Source: Rhodopseudomonas boonkerdii
Lineage (GTDB): Bacteria; Pseudomonadota; Alphaproteobacteria; Rhizobiales; Xanthobacteraceae
Assembly: GCF_021184025.1 (NCBI RefSeq)
Contig: NZ_CP036537.1
Span: 5,547,001-5,611,000, forward strand
Direction of reading: 5' to 3'
Length of the DNA stretch: 64,000 nucleotides
This document shows positions 25,174 through 33,143 of this stretch, one piece after another (the first letter of the stretch is position 1; each line of letters starts with the position of its first letter). Made by a program: the position numbers and the translations under genes. The notes under the pieces were generated by a model, which saw nothing but the letters and a program-made list of their open reading frames with translations, made no database searches and had not been told where the DNA came from.

Positions 25174-26685
25174 ATGAGGAGTTTCACTCTTGGCGACGTC
25201 TATCGCCGTAACGCGTTGCGTTTCCCTGACCGGGCTGCCTTCATAATCAAGGGAAGGCGGATCACGCATTCGGATTACCTTTATAGGATACAACGATTGG
25301 CCGCAGGTCTCGCGGAGCGTGGCGTGAGCTCAGGCGATCGTGTCGGAATTGTTTCGCAGAATTGTCTTGAGATGATCGAGTTGATCGGAGCAACCGCTCT
25401 GCTCGGGGCGATCCTGCTACCAGTCAATTACCGACTGCAGCCAGATGAAATCGCGTATGTTCTTGCCGACGGCTCACCAGTGATCGTCGTAGCCGGTGAA
25501 GACTACCACGACACGATCGTTGGTTTGCGGCAATCTTTGCCGACAGTGGAGCATTATTTCGCTATCGGTCAGGAGAGCCCATACCTTACGCCGTTCGCGC
25601 AATTATCAACGAACAACACTTCGCTTCCGTTTTCTGCGATCGACGCCAACGACGGCTTTGTCATAATACATACCGCTAGTGTCGGCGGCCGTCCGCGCGG
25701 AGCGTTGCTGTCACAGATGAACTTGTTGACCGCGCATAGCTCGCTTATCGACATTTGGCAACTGACTGAGCAAGACGTTAGCCTCGGAGTGCTGCCGCTA
25801 TTTCATGTTGCTGGTCTTGGTCTAATGCTGGCGACACAGCAAGCTGGCGGAGCCAGCGTTATCGCTACGAAGTTCGACGCAGCGGAAGCGATCCGCGATA
25901 TTGTTGCTGAAAAGATCACCATCATGTCGGAGTTTGCGCCGATGTTGGGAAGCATCCTAGATCTGGCCACTCCTGGACAACTATCATCGCTTCGAGCCGT
26001 CACCGGACTGGATTCGTCCGAGACGATCGAGCGGTTCGAGCGCGAATGTCCCGGCGCGGTATTCTGGGTCACGTTCGGGCAGTCTGAAACGTCAGGTCTC
26101 GCAACGCTCTCGCGATATCGAGATCGCCCGAAATCTGCCGGCCGACCCATGTTCTGGAGAAGCTTGGCGATCGTTGATAGTGAAGATTCTCTAAAGCAAA
26201 CGGGAGAAGCTGGTGAGATCGTTGTTTGTGGCCCGACCGTTTTTTTAGGATACTGGGGTCTCGCAACAGACACGGACTACACGCTTCGGAATGGCTGGCA
26301 CCACACGGGTGACATTGGATATCTCGATGCCGACGGTTATCTTTTTTACGTCGGTCGAATGCCGGAAAAACAATTGATTAAAACCGGTGGCGAAAATGTC
26401 TATCCTGCTGAAGTCGAGAACGCGATACGCAAACATCCAGCTATTGCCGACGTTGTAGTGATCGGCGTTCCCGACCCACAATGGGGCGAATCAGTCAAAG
26501 CGATCTGCGTCTTGCACCCATCGATGGAAGCCACACCCGAAGAGATCATTGCTTTTGCCGGTGACCTGATCGCGCGTTACAAACGACCAAAGATCGTTAC
26601 GTTCGTCGAAAACATTCCGAAGAATTCCGCCGGTAGAATCGATGGAGCTTCTACTACATCCACTCACGACTGCAAAACGACTTGA
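25174..26685 (+). CDS. Acyl-CoA synthetase-like protein with degenerate P-loop
   Basis: Adenylate-forming-enzyme homologue of 503 residues. The P-loop, normally TSGTTGxPKG, reads TASVGGRPRG; the hinge is intact (GWHHTGDIGYLDADGYLFYVGR, KTGGENVYPAEVE). The C-terminal catalytic lysine block PKNxxGK reads PKNSAGRID and then runs into a non-typical tail, STTSTHDCKTT. The start at 25174 has GAGGA seven bases upstream; ATG 25153 overlaps the SDR stop and is an alternative. Some acyl-CoA synthetases do have PRG in the P-loop, so it may still work, but the end looks damaged. Confidence 0.75.
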   Translation: MRSFTLGDVYRRNALRFPDRAAFIIKGRRITHSDYLYRIQRLAAGLAERGVSSGDRVGIVSQNCLEMIELIGATALLGAILLPVNYRLQPDEIAYVLADGSPVIVVAGEDYHDTIVGLRQSLPTVEHYFAIGQESPYLTPFAQLSTNNTSLPFSAIDANDGFVIIHTASVGGRPRGALLSQMNLLTAHSSLIDIWQLTEQDVSLGVLPLFHVAGLGLMLATQQAGGASVIATKFDAAEAIRDIVAEKITIMSEFAPMLGSILDLATPGQLSSLRAVTGLDSSETIERFERECPGAVFWVTFGQSETSGLATLSRYRDRPKSAGRPMFWRSLAIVDSEDSLKQTGEAGEIVVCGPTVFLGYWGLATDTDYTLRNGWHHTGDIGYLDADGYLFYVGRMPEKQLIKTGGENVYPAEVENAIRKHPAIADVVVIGVPDPQWGESVKAICVLHPSMEATPEEIIAFAGDLIARYKRPKIVTFVENIPKNSAGRIDGASTTSTHDCKTT

Positions 26686-26978
26686 CGTAGTGCGTGTTCG
26701 AACTGCAATGTATCGCACAGTCGTCCAAATGATCGTGTAGACGATAAAGCTTCGGGTTTTTAAGTGCAGAAAAATCGGAATTGCTTGCAACTTAAGAACG
26801 ACCAGATGTGTAAAATCATTTGCAGTGCTTGAAAGTTACACAACAAATTTTCGTTGGCCGGCTTGGGCACGTGTAGTGAAGTATTAGCGCTATAGTCCGT
26901 TTGCGCGTAACCTCGACAGGGTTATTAAATGTGTTCTGCAGCATTTTTGCCTCCGCCAACAAATTTTGGAATTTAGTC
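26686..26978. other. AT-rich gap upstream of the small RNA
   Basis: No credible gene is seen between the ligase end and the small-RNA promoter. The sequence is visibly AT-rich. Nothing resembling the regulon palindrome was found here. Confidence 0.5.
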
Positions 26979-26984
26979 TATAAT
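26979..26984 (+). promoter_or_regulatory. -10 box of the small-RNA promoter
   Basis: TATAAT, a perfect consensus -10 hexamer, placed about seven bases before the proposed RNA start. No good -35 at 17-base spacing is seen (GCCAAC), so the promoter assignment is tentative. Confidence 0.45.
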
Positions 26985-26990
26985 TCTGCG

Positions 26991-27097
26991 CCTTCTTATT
27001 TTTGGTCTTTCGTTAATCATTTGTATGCGCGTTAACTGCGGAGGGTGTCCTCCTGACCCTCTCCGTCAACTTGCCCCGGTCCGCCGGGGTTTTTTTT
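26991..27097 (+). ncRNA. Probable trans-acting small RNA, suhB/MmgR-like
   Basis: About 107 bases with a layout typical of alphaproteobacterial sRNAs. The 5' part is U-rich and weakly structured (GTTAA at 27012 can pair with TTAAC at 27032). A hairpin at 27039-27065 has arms GGGT/ACCC plus flanking pairs and a loop GTCCTCCTG that exposes an anti-Shine-Dalgarno CCTCCT. A strong terminator follows at 27074-27097. CCUCCU loops and a GC-rich terminator are hallmarks of the suhB (MmgR) family. No ORF explains the region. The 5' end is inferred from the TATAAT box. Confidence 0.6.
27074..27097 (+). terminator. Rho-independent terminator of the small RNA
   Basis: Stem CCCCGG / CCGGGG with the four-base loop TCCG, followed by eight T residues. 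A textbook intrinsic terminator on the plus strand. Confidence 0.88.
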
Positions 27098-27533
27098 GTC
27101 TATGTGAGCGCTTCAGGCGCAAGAAAGCTATACTGGCGCGAGGAGCAAAGACGCTTTTTGCGTGAAGAAGGATCTGGATTTTTTAACAGGGCGAATTCCT
27201 TTTGCTGGCCTTACCAGCATAATAAAACTGACGCGTAGCTGGGAAGCGAGGTCGGCGCTGGTGCGGTATCAGTCTCCGAGATTGCAGCATCAGACTTCAA
27301 ATTGTGACGTTCGCTTATCCGCTGGGTTCGTCACGAAGGATTAGGTCACGCCGACCGGCAAGCGAATGATCAAACGACTTAAACGCTCGTCACAGTCTTA
27401 TTTTTGGAAAGCCTCAGCTCCAGCCATCTGCTAGACCTAGCGAGCGGAAGCGTTTGATGCGTGAAGAAGCACCTGTCTCACTGAAGATGAAGAACCCTCG
27501 ACCTCGCACGTTAAAGCGTTCTAAGACTAGTGT
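27098..27533. other. Non-coding gap with a diverged direct repeat
   Basis: No convincing gene. GCGTGAAGAAG occurs at 27160-27170 and 27459-27469, within about 30 bases of weaker similarity on each side. It may be an old duplication or the remains of a decayed element. A 60-codon GTG frame at 27162 has no ribosome site or recognisable features. Confidence 0.4.
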
Positions 27534-28439
27534 TCAACGTACAATGCTGTGGTGGGTTCTGATTAGAAATTCGACAATAGCATCGGTGAATGTATCGTTT
27601 TTGTCGCCGACCACCATATGAGTTGCTCCCGCGATGTCGCTAACCTCGGCCTGCGGTACAAGGCATTTGAAATGAGATACAGCAGCCGGTGATACCAAAT
27701 CGCTGGCGTCACCTCGGATCAGATGTACCGGGAGGTCTAACCGAGATGCTGCCGAGTCCAGAACCGCTCGCTTGAGAGCGGCGCTTTCCGGTTCCGCGCT
27801 GTTCGCGCTGTTCGCGCTAACAATTCTTTCTATAAACGCTGGATCCCAGTGCCAATAGTACCTTCCGTTGCTTTTAAGCCGCAGATAGTGATGAAGGCCC
27901 GTGGGCACGCCCTGTCTCTTTCGGTGAGGCATGTATTCCGCAATGACGCGAGCCGCCTCCTGCGGGGAAGCGAAGCCATCGCGGGCCTTCGCAGCCATAA
28001 AGTTCACTACGCGAGCAATTCCTTCTGACTCCATTTGTGGGGTAACATCTACGAGGGTGAGCGACGAAAAGGTTCGAGGGCGCACATCTCCTTCCGCGAT
28101 AATTCCCGCCAAGCCACCAAGAGACGCTCCTATTAGCGCTGGTCTCTGCGGACATGCTTGCGCAAGAGCTACGAGGTCATGTGCAAAATCGCGGATTTCA
28201 TATGCCCCATCTTCTGCCCATGAGCTTTCCCCGTGCCCCCGCATGTCGATAGCGACCGTGCGAAATCCGCAAATCGCGAGACGATCAGCAGTTCGTTTCC
28301 AGGCTCGGCGTGTCTGCCCTCCACCATGCGCAAGAATAACCGGAAGACCCGCTTCGTCGCCCATGATCGAAGCAGCTATCGCTTGCCCGCCGTGGCCCAT
28401 CAGAATTATTGGTTTGGCGTCAGACACTAAAATTGACAA
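27534..28439 (-). CDS. Alpha/beta hydrolase
   Basis: Hydrolase of 301 residues. The oxyanion region is AHGGGQTRRAW, followed by DMRGHGESSW. The nucleophile elbow is GASLGG with Ser at about 105, the acid is probably in RGDASDLVS, and the His is in GATHMVVGD. Its closest style is that of haloalkane dehalogenase-like or meta-cleavage-product hydrolases, so ester, thioester or C-C hydrolysis are possible. The first in-frame start is TTG at 28439 with a weak ribosome site; ATG at 28400 is the alternative. A nine-base tandem repeat encodes SAN-SAN near residue 214. An operator copy lies upstream, tying it to the catabolic regulon. Confidence 0.82.
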   Translation of the reverse strand: MSILVSDAKPIILMGHGGQAIAASIMGDEAGLPVILAHGGGQTRRAWKRTADRLAICGFRTVAIDMRGHGESSWAEDGAYEIRDFAHDLVALAQACPQRPALIGASLGGLAGIIAEGDVRPRTFSSLTLVDVTPQMESEGIARVVNFMAAKARDGFASPQEAARVIAEYMPHRKRQGVPTGLHHYLRLKSNGRYYWHWDPAFIERIVSANSANSAEPESAALKRAVLDSAASRLDLPVHLIRGDASDLVSPAAVSHFKCLVPQAEVSDIAGATHMVVGDKNDTFTDAIVEFLIRTHHSIVR

Positions 28440-28488
28440 ATCTTTTGTTTTGCACCACGCAAAATTCTCGATTATATGACAGAGTTTT

Positions 28489-28502
28489 CTAACAAACGTT
28501 CG
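28489..28502. promoter_or_regulatory. Regulon operator, copy 8 (hydrolase promoter)
   Basis: CTAACAAACGTTCG, flanked T and A, 49 bases upstream of the TTG start of the hydrolase. The right half has C for A, as in copies 1 and 4. It is the last copy before the insertion-sequence zone. Confidence 0.6.
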
Positions 28503-28542
28503 ATGGATCCGTCAAGATTTCGATCGAAAGGCTGTGACTGCC

Positions 28543-28637
28543 TGACCTGCCCCTGCGGATTTCCTACAGTTGAAGGTAGAGTGCTGTCTTCTGAAGGACC
28601 GACAGCTGAAAAGAGCCAAGTGTATGGAAGAGCAGAT
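28543..28637 (+). mobile_element. 5' remnant of an older IS3-family element
   Basis: It begins with TGACCTGCCCCTG, close to the terminal repeat of the element next to it. About 60 bases later a frame reads LKRAKCMEEQI, which resembles the MKRAKFTEEQI start of IS3-family orfA with ATG changed to CTG. The frame stops where the next element begins, so only the left end survives. Confidence 0.5.
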
Positions 28638-29830
28638 TGACCTGCTCCCCTGAAACGCCCCCGATTTTGAGTGAGGTTCTGTTCTCCATTGAGGAGACGG
28701 ACGATGCGTAAGAGCAGATTTACTGGACAGCATATCATCAAGGTGTGAAGGAGCACGCTGCCGGGATTTCGGCGAGCGATCTGTGCCGCAAGCACGGGAT
28801 CAGCGATGCTGACTTTCTACAAGTGGCGATCGCGCTACAGCGGGATGGAGATCTCCGAGGCCGGTAAGCTGAAGGCGTTGGAGGGAGAAAACCGCAAGCT
28901 GAAGAAGTTGCTGGCGGAGACGATGCTGGATGTCGACGCTGAAGGAGTCGCTCGCAAAAAACTTGTAACGCCCAGCTTGCGGAGACGAGCTGTGACCTGG
29001 GCGATTGACGAGAAGTGCTACTCGCAGCGGCGGCCTGCAGGCTGGCCGGCCTGCAGCCCAAGACCTACCGCTATGCTTCGACGCGGCCGGCCGATGGTCC
29101 GTGGCGGACGCGACTAAGGGAACTGGCCTTGCAACGGCGGCGCTTTGGCTACCGTCGCCTGGGGCTGCTATTGGCTCGGCAAGGGATCCAGATCAATCGG
29201 AAGAAGTTTTACCTGCTCTACAAGGAGGAACGGTTGACCGTGCGCAAGCGGGGTGGCCGCAAGCGGGCACTAGGCACCGATGATGATCCCGCAGGATCGG
29301 AATTTGCGCTGGTCACTCGACTTCGTGATGGATACGCTTTCCAGCGGACGACGGTTCCGTGTCCTTGACCTTGGTCGATGACTTCACGCGGGAATGTCTT
29401 GGCCTGGTCGTCGACACCTCACTCGCAGCGTTGCGGGTTGTTCGTGAGCTTGGCCAGATCATCGAAACCCGAGGTTGCCGGCGCATGATCGTTAGTGACA
29501 ACGGCACCGAGTTTACTTCGAATGCGATCTTGGCCTGGCAGGACGCGCTCGGGATCGAATGGCATTAAATCGCGCCCGGCAAGCCGATACAGATCGGCTT
29601 TGTTGAAAACTTCAACGGTCACCTGCGCGACGAGTGCCTGAACGAGCACCTATTCGCCAACCTCAACGAGGCTCGCCAGATCATCGAGGAATGGAAAATC
29701 GGCTAGAATACCAACCGGCCGCACACGAGCTTTTACGGGCTCACGCCGACAGAATTTGCAGCCCGCCCCAAAAGGGGCCAAACCCAGAACGGACTCTACT
29801 TATAACGATGGCAAACTGGGGAGCAGGTCA
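28638..29830 (+). mobile_element. Decayed IS3-family (IS407-like) insertion sequence
   Basis: An element of 1193 bases bounded by perfect 13-base inverted repeats, TGACCTGCTCCCC at 28638-28650 and its complement at 29818-29830. It encodes a broken orfA (start near 28704, MRKSRFTGQHIIKV then stop, resuming with TFYKWRSRYSGMEISEAGK). A broken orfB follows with an integrase core (TLVDDFTRECLGLVVD, IVSDNGTEFTSN) and several stops and frameshifts. A clear target duplication is not seen; GCAG occurs near both ends with two bases between it and the left repeat. It is inserted in the older remnant to its left. Confidence 0.85.
28704..29805 (+). pseudogene. IS3-family transposase orfA/orfB, inactivated
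   Basis: The helix-turn-helix protein is split by an early stop and a frameshift. The leucine-rich stretch GENRKLKKLLAETMLDV is followed by a frame change. In orfB, PKTYRYASTRPADGPWRTRL and GYRRLGLLLARQG are readable, then a frameshift falls before the first catalytic Asp region. DNGTEF is present, and in-frame TAA and TAG codons follow at about 29567 and 29704. No active transposase can be made from it. Confidence 0.8.
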
Positions 29831-30455
29831 GCAGCTCTTCTCCCTCCCTCGATTGCGCTGCCAGATTTATATCGTTATTTCAATAACATAAGAGTTCGCA
29901 GTTTTGTTCTGAATGGCGCGCCAATGTCCCTTATTTCATACAGAGTTCTAGGCGCGCCCAGCGCCGGCTCAAATTTCGCCTCGAGTAAGCCGTAAAGGGG
30001 CTCGTCGCGAAGGAAAGGGCGCGCGGGACGGACTGCATTGTCGCAGAAAACCGCGAGCGATGCCGACCCCAATAGTGCTACGGCGCTGCCATTCGGTTAC
30101 TACCGCCACAGCATCTGCCGTTCGTCTCGTGTGCCGAGAAGACCAGCAGTTGCTCGCCGGACTAAGGCTCCCGAGGCATGGATATACTTGCGGCCGTGAG
30201 GAGCCAAAGACGTCACCGATACTCGGCCTTAGCGCGGATACAAAGTTCCCGCTCAACCGAGATTCTACGTCGTTCTCGGAACCTTCATTTGCGCTGTGCG
30301 GATCAGCTGCCAGACACAGCCTCCAATCACTGCGATTGCTGCCTGAGAATGGTACGGCCCAACCGAGAACTGTCCGGTCCAATTTACCTGCCGGGTAATC
30401 GCCCTTTGAGCGCCTCTGACGATACTGGGTCTGCGGCTTAAAAAAAGGGATATCA
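29831..30455. other. Gap after the insertion sequence, no gene seen
   Basis: Short frames occur on both strands, but none has a recognisable domain or a good ribosome site. Two GGCGCGCC octamers at 29912 and 29951 look incidental. It is probably degraded DNA at the boundary between the catabolic locus and its neighbours. Confidence 0.4.
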
Positions 30456-30821
30456 ATGCCTCATTATGCAGACGTTGCTGCCGGCTATATTGCTCTTTGG
30501 AATGAGCGCGATGTCGAGAAGCGAGCCACAATGCTTGCATCTCGTTGGACCGAAGACGCCGTCTACGTCGATCCGCTCTCGAAAGCCAAGGGCCTTGCTG
30601 AAATGGATGCACTCGTCGCCAGCGTGCAGGGTAAGTTCCCAAGAGACTTTAAGTTCGCCTTGCGTGGCTCGCCGAACGGGTTCGGGGAATATTTGCGCTT
30701 CTCCTGGAGCTTAGGCCCAGCTCGCCAGTCGGCTTCAATTGAAGGGACGGATTTTGCCACTCTGGAGCGGTCCAAGATCAAGAGCGTTACCGGTTTTCTT
30801 GACAAGATTCCAACCTCCTGA
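30456..30821 (+). CDS. NTF2/SnoaL-like small protein
   Basis: Protein of 121 residues with the cone-shaped NTF2-like pattern: an N-terminal helix (YIALWNERDVEKRATMLASRW), then TEDAVYVDPL with its typical V-D-P turn, GLAEMDALVASVQGKFP, and a beta-rich end. Members include polyketide cyclases, ketosteroid isomerase relatives and many unknowns; nothing in the sequence fixes a reaction. The start is preceded by AAAGGGA. It stands alone beside the IS zone. Confidence 0.75.
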   Translation: MPHYADVAAGYIALWNERDVEKRATMLASRWTEDAVYVDPLSKAKGLAEMDALVASVQGKFPRDFKFALRGSPNGFGEYLRFSWSLGPARQSASIEGTDFATLERSKIKSVTGFLDKIPTS

Positions 30822-30851
30822 TTGCACGACACCAGCCGATGCATCCGTGTA

Positions 30852-31316
30852 TTAGCTAGGGGGCGGCTTCGAGGGACGAGATTTGCGGCTTATGAGAACA
30901 AGCGCGCTATCTCGGCACACGAAAAGCGTTGCCCAGAGCGCGAACACACTGGCAATGGCAAAAGCAAGTACATAGGTTCTCAGCCGGCTTCGCAACATAT
31001 CAAAGGCAATCGGGACCAAGGAATAGGTCGCTTGGTTGACCGCTGCCGCCTTTGCGACGACATCGCCGGCTTCATACTCGGAGGAGAGTTGCTGCGCGAT
31101 TAATGGAGGCAACCTATTAGTACTGCCGGCTCCCGCGTCAACAATCGCACAGCCCAGAGCAAGGACGATCCAGCCTTCACCGATAGCCAGGAACGCGGTG
31201 CTGCTCAATAACAAAACTTCCGGCAACGACCACACATCGATCTCCGGGACCAAGAGTTCCGGGGAAAGGCAAGATGCGCCTACGATTGCAAAAGTGCGGT
31301 CAAACTCACCATGCAA
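30852..31316 (-). pseudogene. Truncated membrane transporter (MFS-like C-terminal part)
   Basis: About 154 residues with three or four hydrophobic segments (GWIVLALGCAIVDAGAG, TYVLAFAIASVFALWATLFV). The turn NRLPPLIAQQ followed by AAAVNQATYSLVPIAFDML resembles the second half of some major-facilitator proteins. The N-terminal half is missing and no good start or ribosome site is present, so it is read as a remnant. Family assignment is tentative. Confidence 0.5.
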
Positions 31317-31376
31317 GCTGCCAACTCAAGCGAATTGATCTTCGGACGCCAGGCGTCTGTGACCACGAGCCTGCGC

Positions 31377-32477
31377 TTAGGCGACCGCCCTTGCGAATGG
31401 CACCAAGCTCGCTTCATCCGACATCTGCTGTGGCCGCACCTCGGTCCAGCGGATAATCTCGAACCGCCCATCATGATGCTCGACCACACTGGTGCAGGAT
31501 TCCACCCAATCACCAGTGTTGATGTAGCGGATGCCACATTCGTCATGCATCGCCGCATGATGAATGTGACCGCAAATCACCCCCTGTGTATGGTGTCGCC
31601 GCGCTTCCGACGAAAGCACCTCCTCGTAGCAGCCAATGTAGTTGACCGCATTTTTGACGCGCAGCTTCGCCCAGGATGAGAGCGACCAGTAGGCAAGCCC
31701 AAACCGGCTACGGACCCAGTTGAGCCAGACGTTGGCGGTGAGCGCGGTGCGATAACCGAAATCGCCGAGCAACGCCAACCAGCGGGCGTGGCGGACGACG
31801 AGATCGAAATGATCGCCGTGCACGACGAGATAGTCGCGCCCGTCGAGTCCGTTGTGGATCGCATACTCGACCACTTCTACAGCGCCAAAAGTCGAGCCCG
31901 TGTAATTGCGGATGAAATCGTCGTGATTACCAGCCACATATACGAGCCGCTTACCGCGCCGCGCCAGCTCTACGAGTTCCTGTATGACTACATTGTGCGT
32001 GCTTGGCCAATACCAATTCGATCTCAGATACCATCCGTCGACGATGTCACCGACCAGATATACGGTGCCAGCGTCATACTGGCGGAGAAAGTCGACCAAC
32101 TGCTCGGCCTGACAGCCCTTGGTGCCTAGATGGACGTCAGAAATGAACAGTGTCCTGACCTTGAGGACGTCGCGCGGCGTAGGCGTCGGCCGATCTGAAA
32201 GGTCGCCGATTTCGCGTTCGCGGAGAAACGCCATCGCCGCGGCCTCCGCCAATCCCGCGACAGCTTTCGTCACATCGCGATTGGCACGTCGCCTGAAGAT
32301 CGAGCGATACCAGTAGAGGCCTGCGACAAGGGCTAAAAGTGCGAGTTGCACGCCACGAGGCCGCGCGTCGGACGCGGCGACGCCGAACTGAAGGCCAGCC
32401 AGTAGGATCAACAGCACGGCGATGAGATGCTCAATTGCGCGCAACCCGGTCCATATGCGCACCAATAACGATCTCAT
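31377..32477 (-). CDS. Membrane-anchored metallophosphoesterase (UDP-diacylglucosamine pyrophosphatase LpxH-like)
   Basis: Calcineurin-like phosphoesterase of 366 residues. Two hydrophobic segments at the N-terminus (IEHLIAVLLILLAGLQFGVA and LALLALVAGLYWY) are followed by the metal-binding set: FISDVHLGTKG, GDIVDGWYL, GNHDDF, VHGDHFD and GHIHHAAM. These are the motifs of the LpxH/YbbF branch; close homologues in this group hydrolyse lipid pyrophosphates or related envelope lipids. The start at 32477 overlaps the DedA stop by ATGA. It is the third gene of a methyltransferase-DedA-phosphoesterase operon. Confidence 0.87.
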   Translation of the reverse strand: MRSLLVRIWTGLRAIEHLIAVLLILLAGLQFGVAASDARPRGVQLALLALVAGLYWYRSIFRRRANRDVTKAVAGLAEAAAMAFLREREIGDLSDRPTPTPRDVLKVRTLFISDVHLGTKGCQAEQLVDFLRQYDAGTVYLVGDIVDGWYLRSNWYWPSTHNVVIQELVELARRGKRLVYVAGNHDDFIRNYTGSTFGAVEVVEYAIHNGLDGRDYLVVHGDHFDLVVRHARWLALLGDFGYRTALTANVWLNWVRSRFGLAYWSLSSWAKLRVKNAVNYIGCYEEVLSSEARRHHTQGVICGHIHHAAMHDECGIRYINTGDWVESCTSVVEHHDGRFEIIRWTEVRPQQMSDEASLVPFARAVA

Positions 32478-33133
32478 GCAATTTCCTCGACGGCGTTGGG
32501 CGCGGCGATGACACGCGGCGGTGTGCGGCATTGCTGAGCGATTGCGCGCTTGTAGACACGAAGTCCGAGAATGATTGCGATCTCTGTAGCGATGAGGAGG
32601 GCGACCACCCAAAAGCCGATGCTGACCGGATTTTGGTTGCTGCCACGCAATGCGTAACCCAGGCTGAGAAACGGCATGTTCCAGATCACGGTGCCGATCG
32701 CGGTAGCCGCTACAAAAACGCGCGGTTCGAGCCGTAGCACGCCAGCTGGAAGAGCCAGATAGATTCGCACGGTCGGTAGTGTCTGGCCGATCAGCGTTAC
32801 CCAGAAATGATTTCCGCGATAGGCATCGGTGAGTTGTTCATAGAACGAGAACCGCAACAGTACGTATTTCCCGTAGGTTCTCACTAGTCTCTCGATGCGC
32901 TGCGAGCCGAGCGCACGTCCGAGCACGTACCAGCCGATCGCGCCGACAACGGAACCGATGCTTGTCGCCACGATGGTCATCGCGAGCGTCGCGCCATCTG
33001 GCAGAGTGAGACCGAGTAGCATCAACAAGACGTAGGACGGAAACAGTGGAATGAACTTCTCGGCGACCGCCAGGCAAACGATGCCGGCGAGGCCGAAATG
33101 CAGGAACATTGCGATGGTACTTGACGTATCCAT
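32474..33133 (-). CDS. DedA family membrane protein
   Basis: Inner-membrane protein of 219 residues. Family marks are VAEKFIPLFPSYVLLMLLGL near the N-terminus, GSVVGAIGWYVLGRALG in the middle, and the reentrant-loop stretch IGQTLPTVRIYLALPAGVLR, whose Arg is conserved. DedA proteins are undecaprenyl-phosphate or phospholipid translocases. The start at 33133 has GAGG upstream and a ten-base gap from the methyltransferase gene. Its partners, a lipid methyltransferase and an LpxH-like hydrolase, also point to envelope lipids. Confidence 0.88.
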   Translation of the reverse strand: MDTSSTIAMFLHFGLAGIVCLAVAEKFIPLFPSYVLLMLLGLTLPDGATLAMTIVATSIGSVVGAIGWYVLGRALGSQRIERLVRTYGKYVLLRFSFYEQLTDAYRGNHFWVTLIGQTLPTVRIYLALPAGVLRLEPRVFVAATAIGTVIWNMPFLSLGYALRGSNQNPVSIGFWVVALLIATEIAIILGLRVYKRAIAQQCRTPPRVIAAPNAVEEIA

Positions 33134-33143
33134 GATGCCTCGA

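Noticed and set aside
27162..27344. 60-codon frame starting with GTG after the small RNA
   Set aside because: No ribosome site, no domain and in a region of repeats.
27793..27818. Tandem GCTGTTCGC repeat
   Set aside because: Lies inside the hydrolase gene, in frame, encoding SAN-SAN; an ordinary small coding repeat, not an operator.
29912..29958. Two GGCGCGCC octamers 39 bases apart
   Set aside because: Short GC palindromes are common in such genomes; no other structure joins them.
30060..30398. Frames on both strands in the gap after the insertion sequence
   Set aside because: No domain, no ribosome site, and similar lengths on opposite strands suggest chance.
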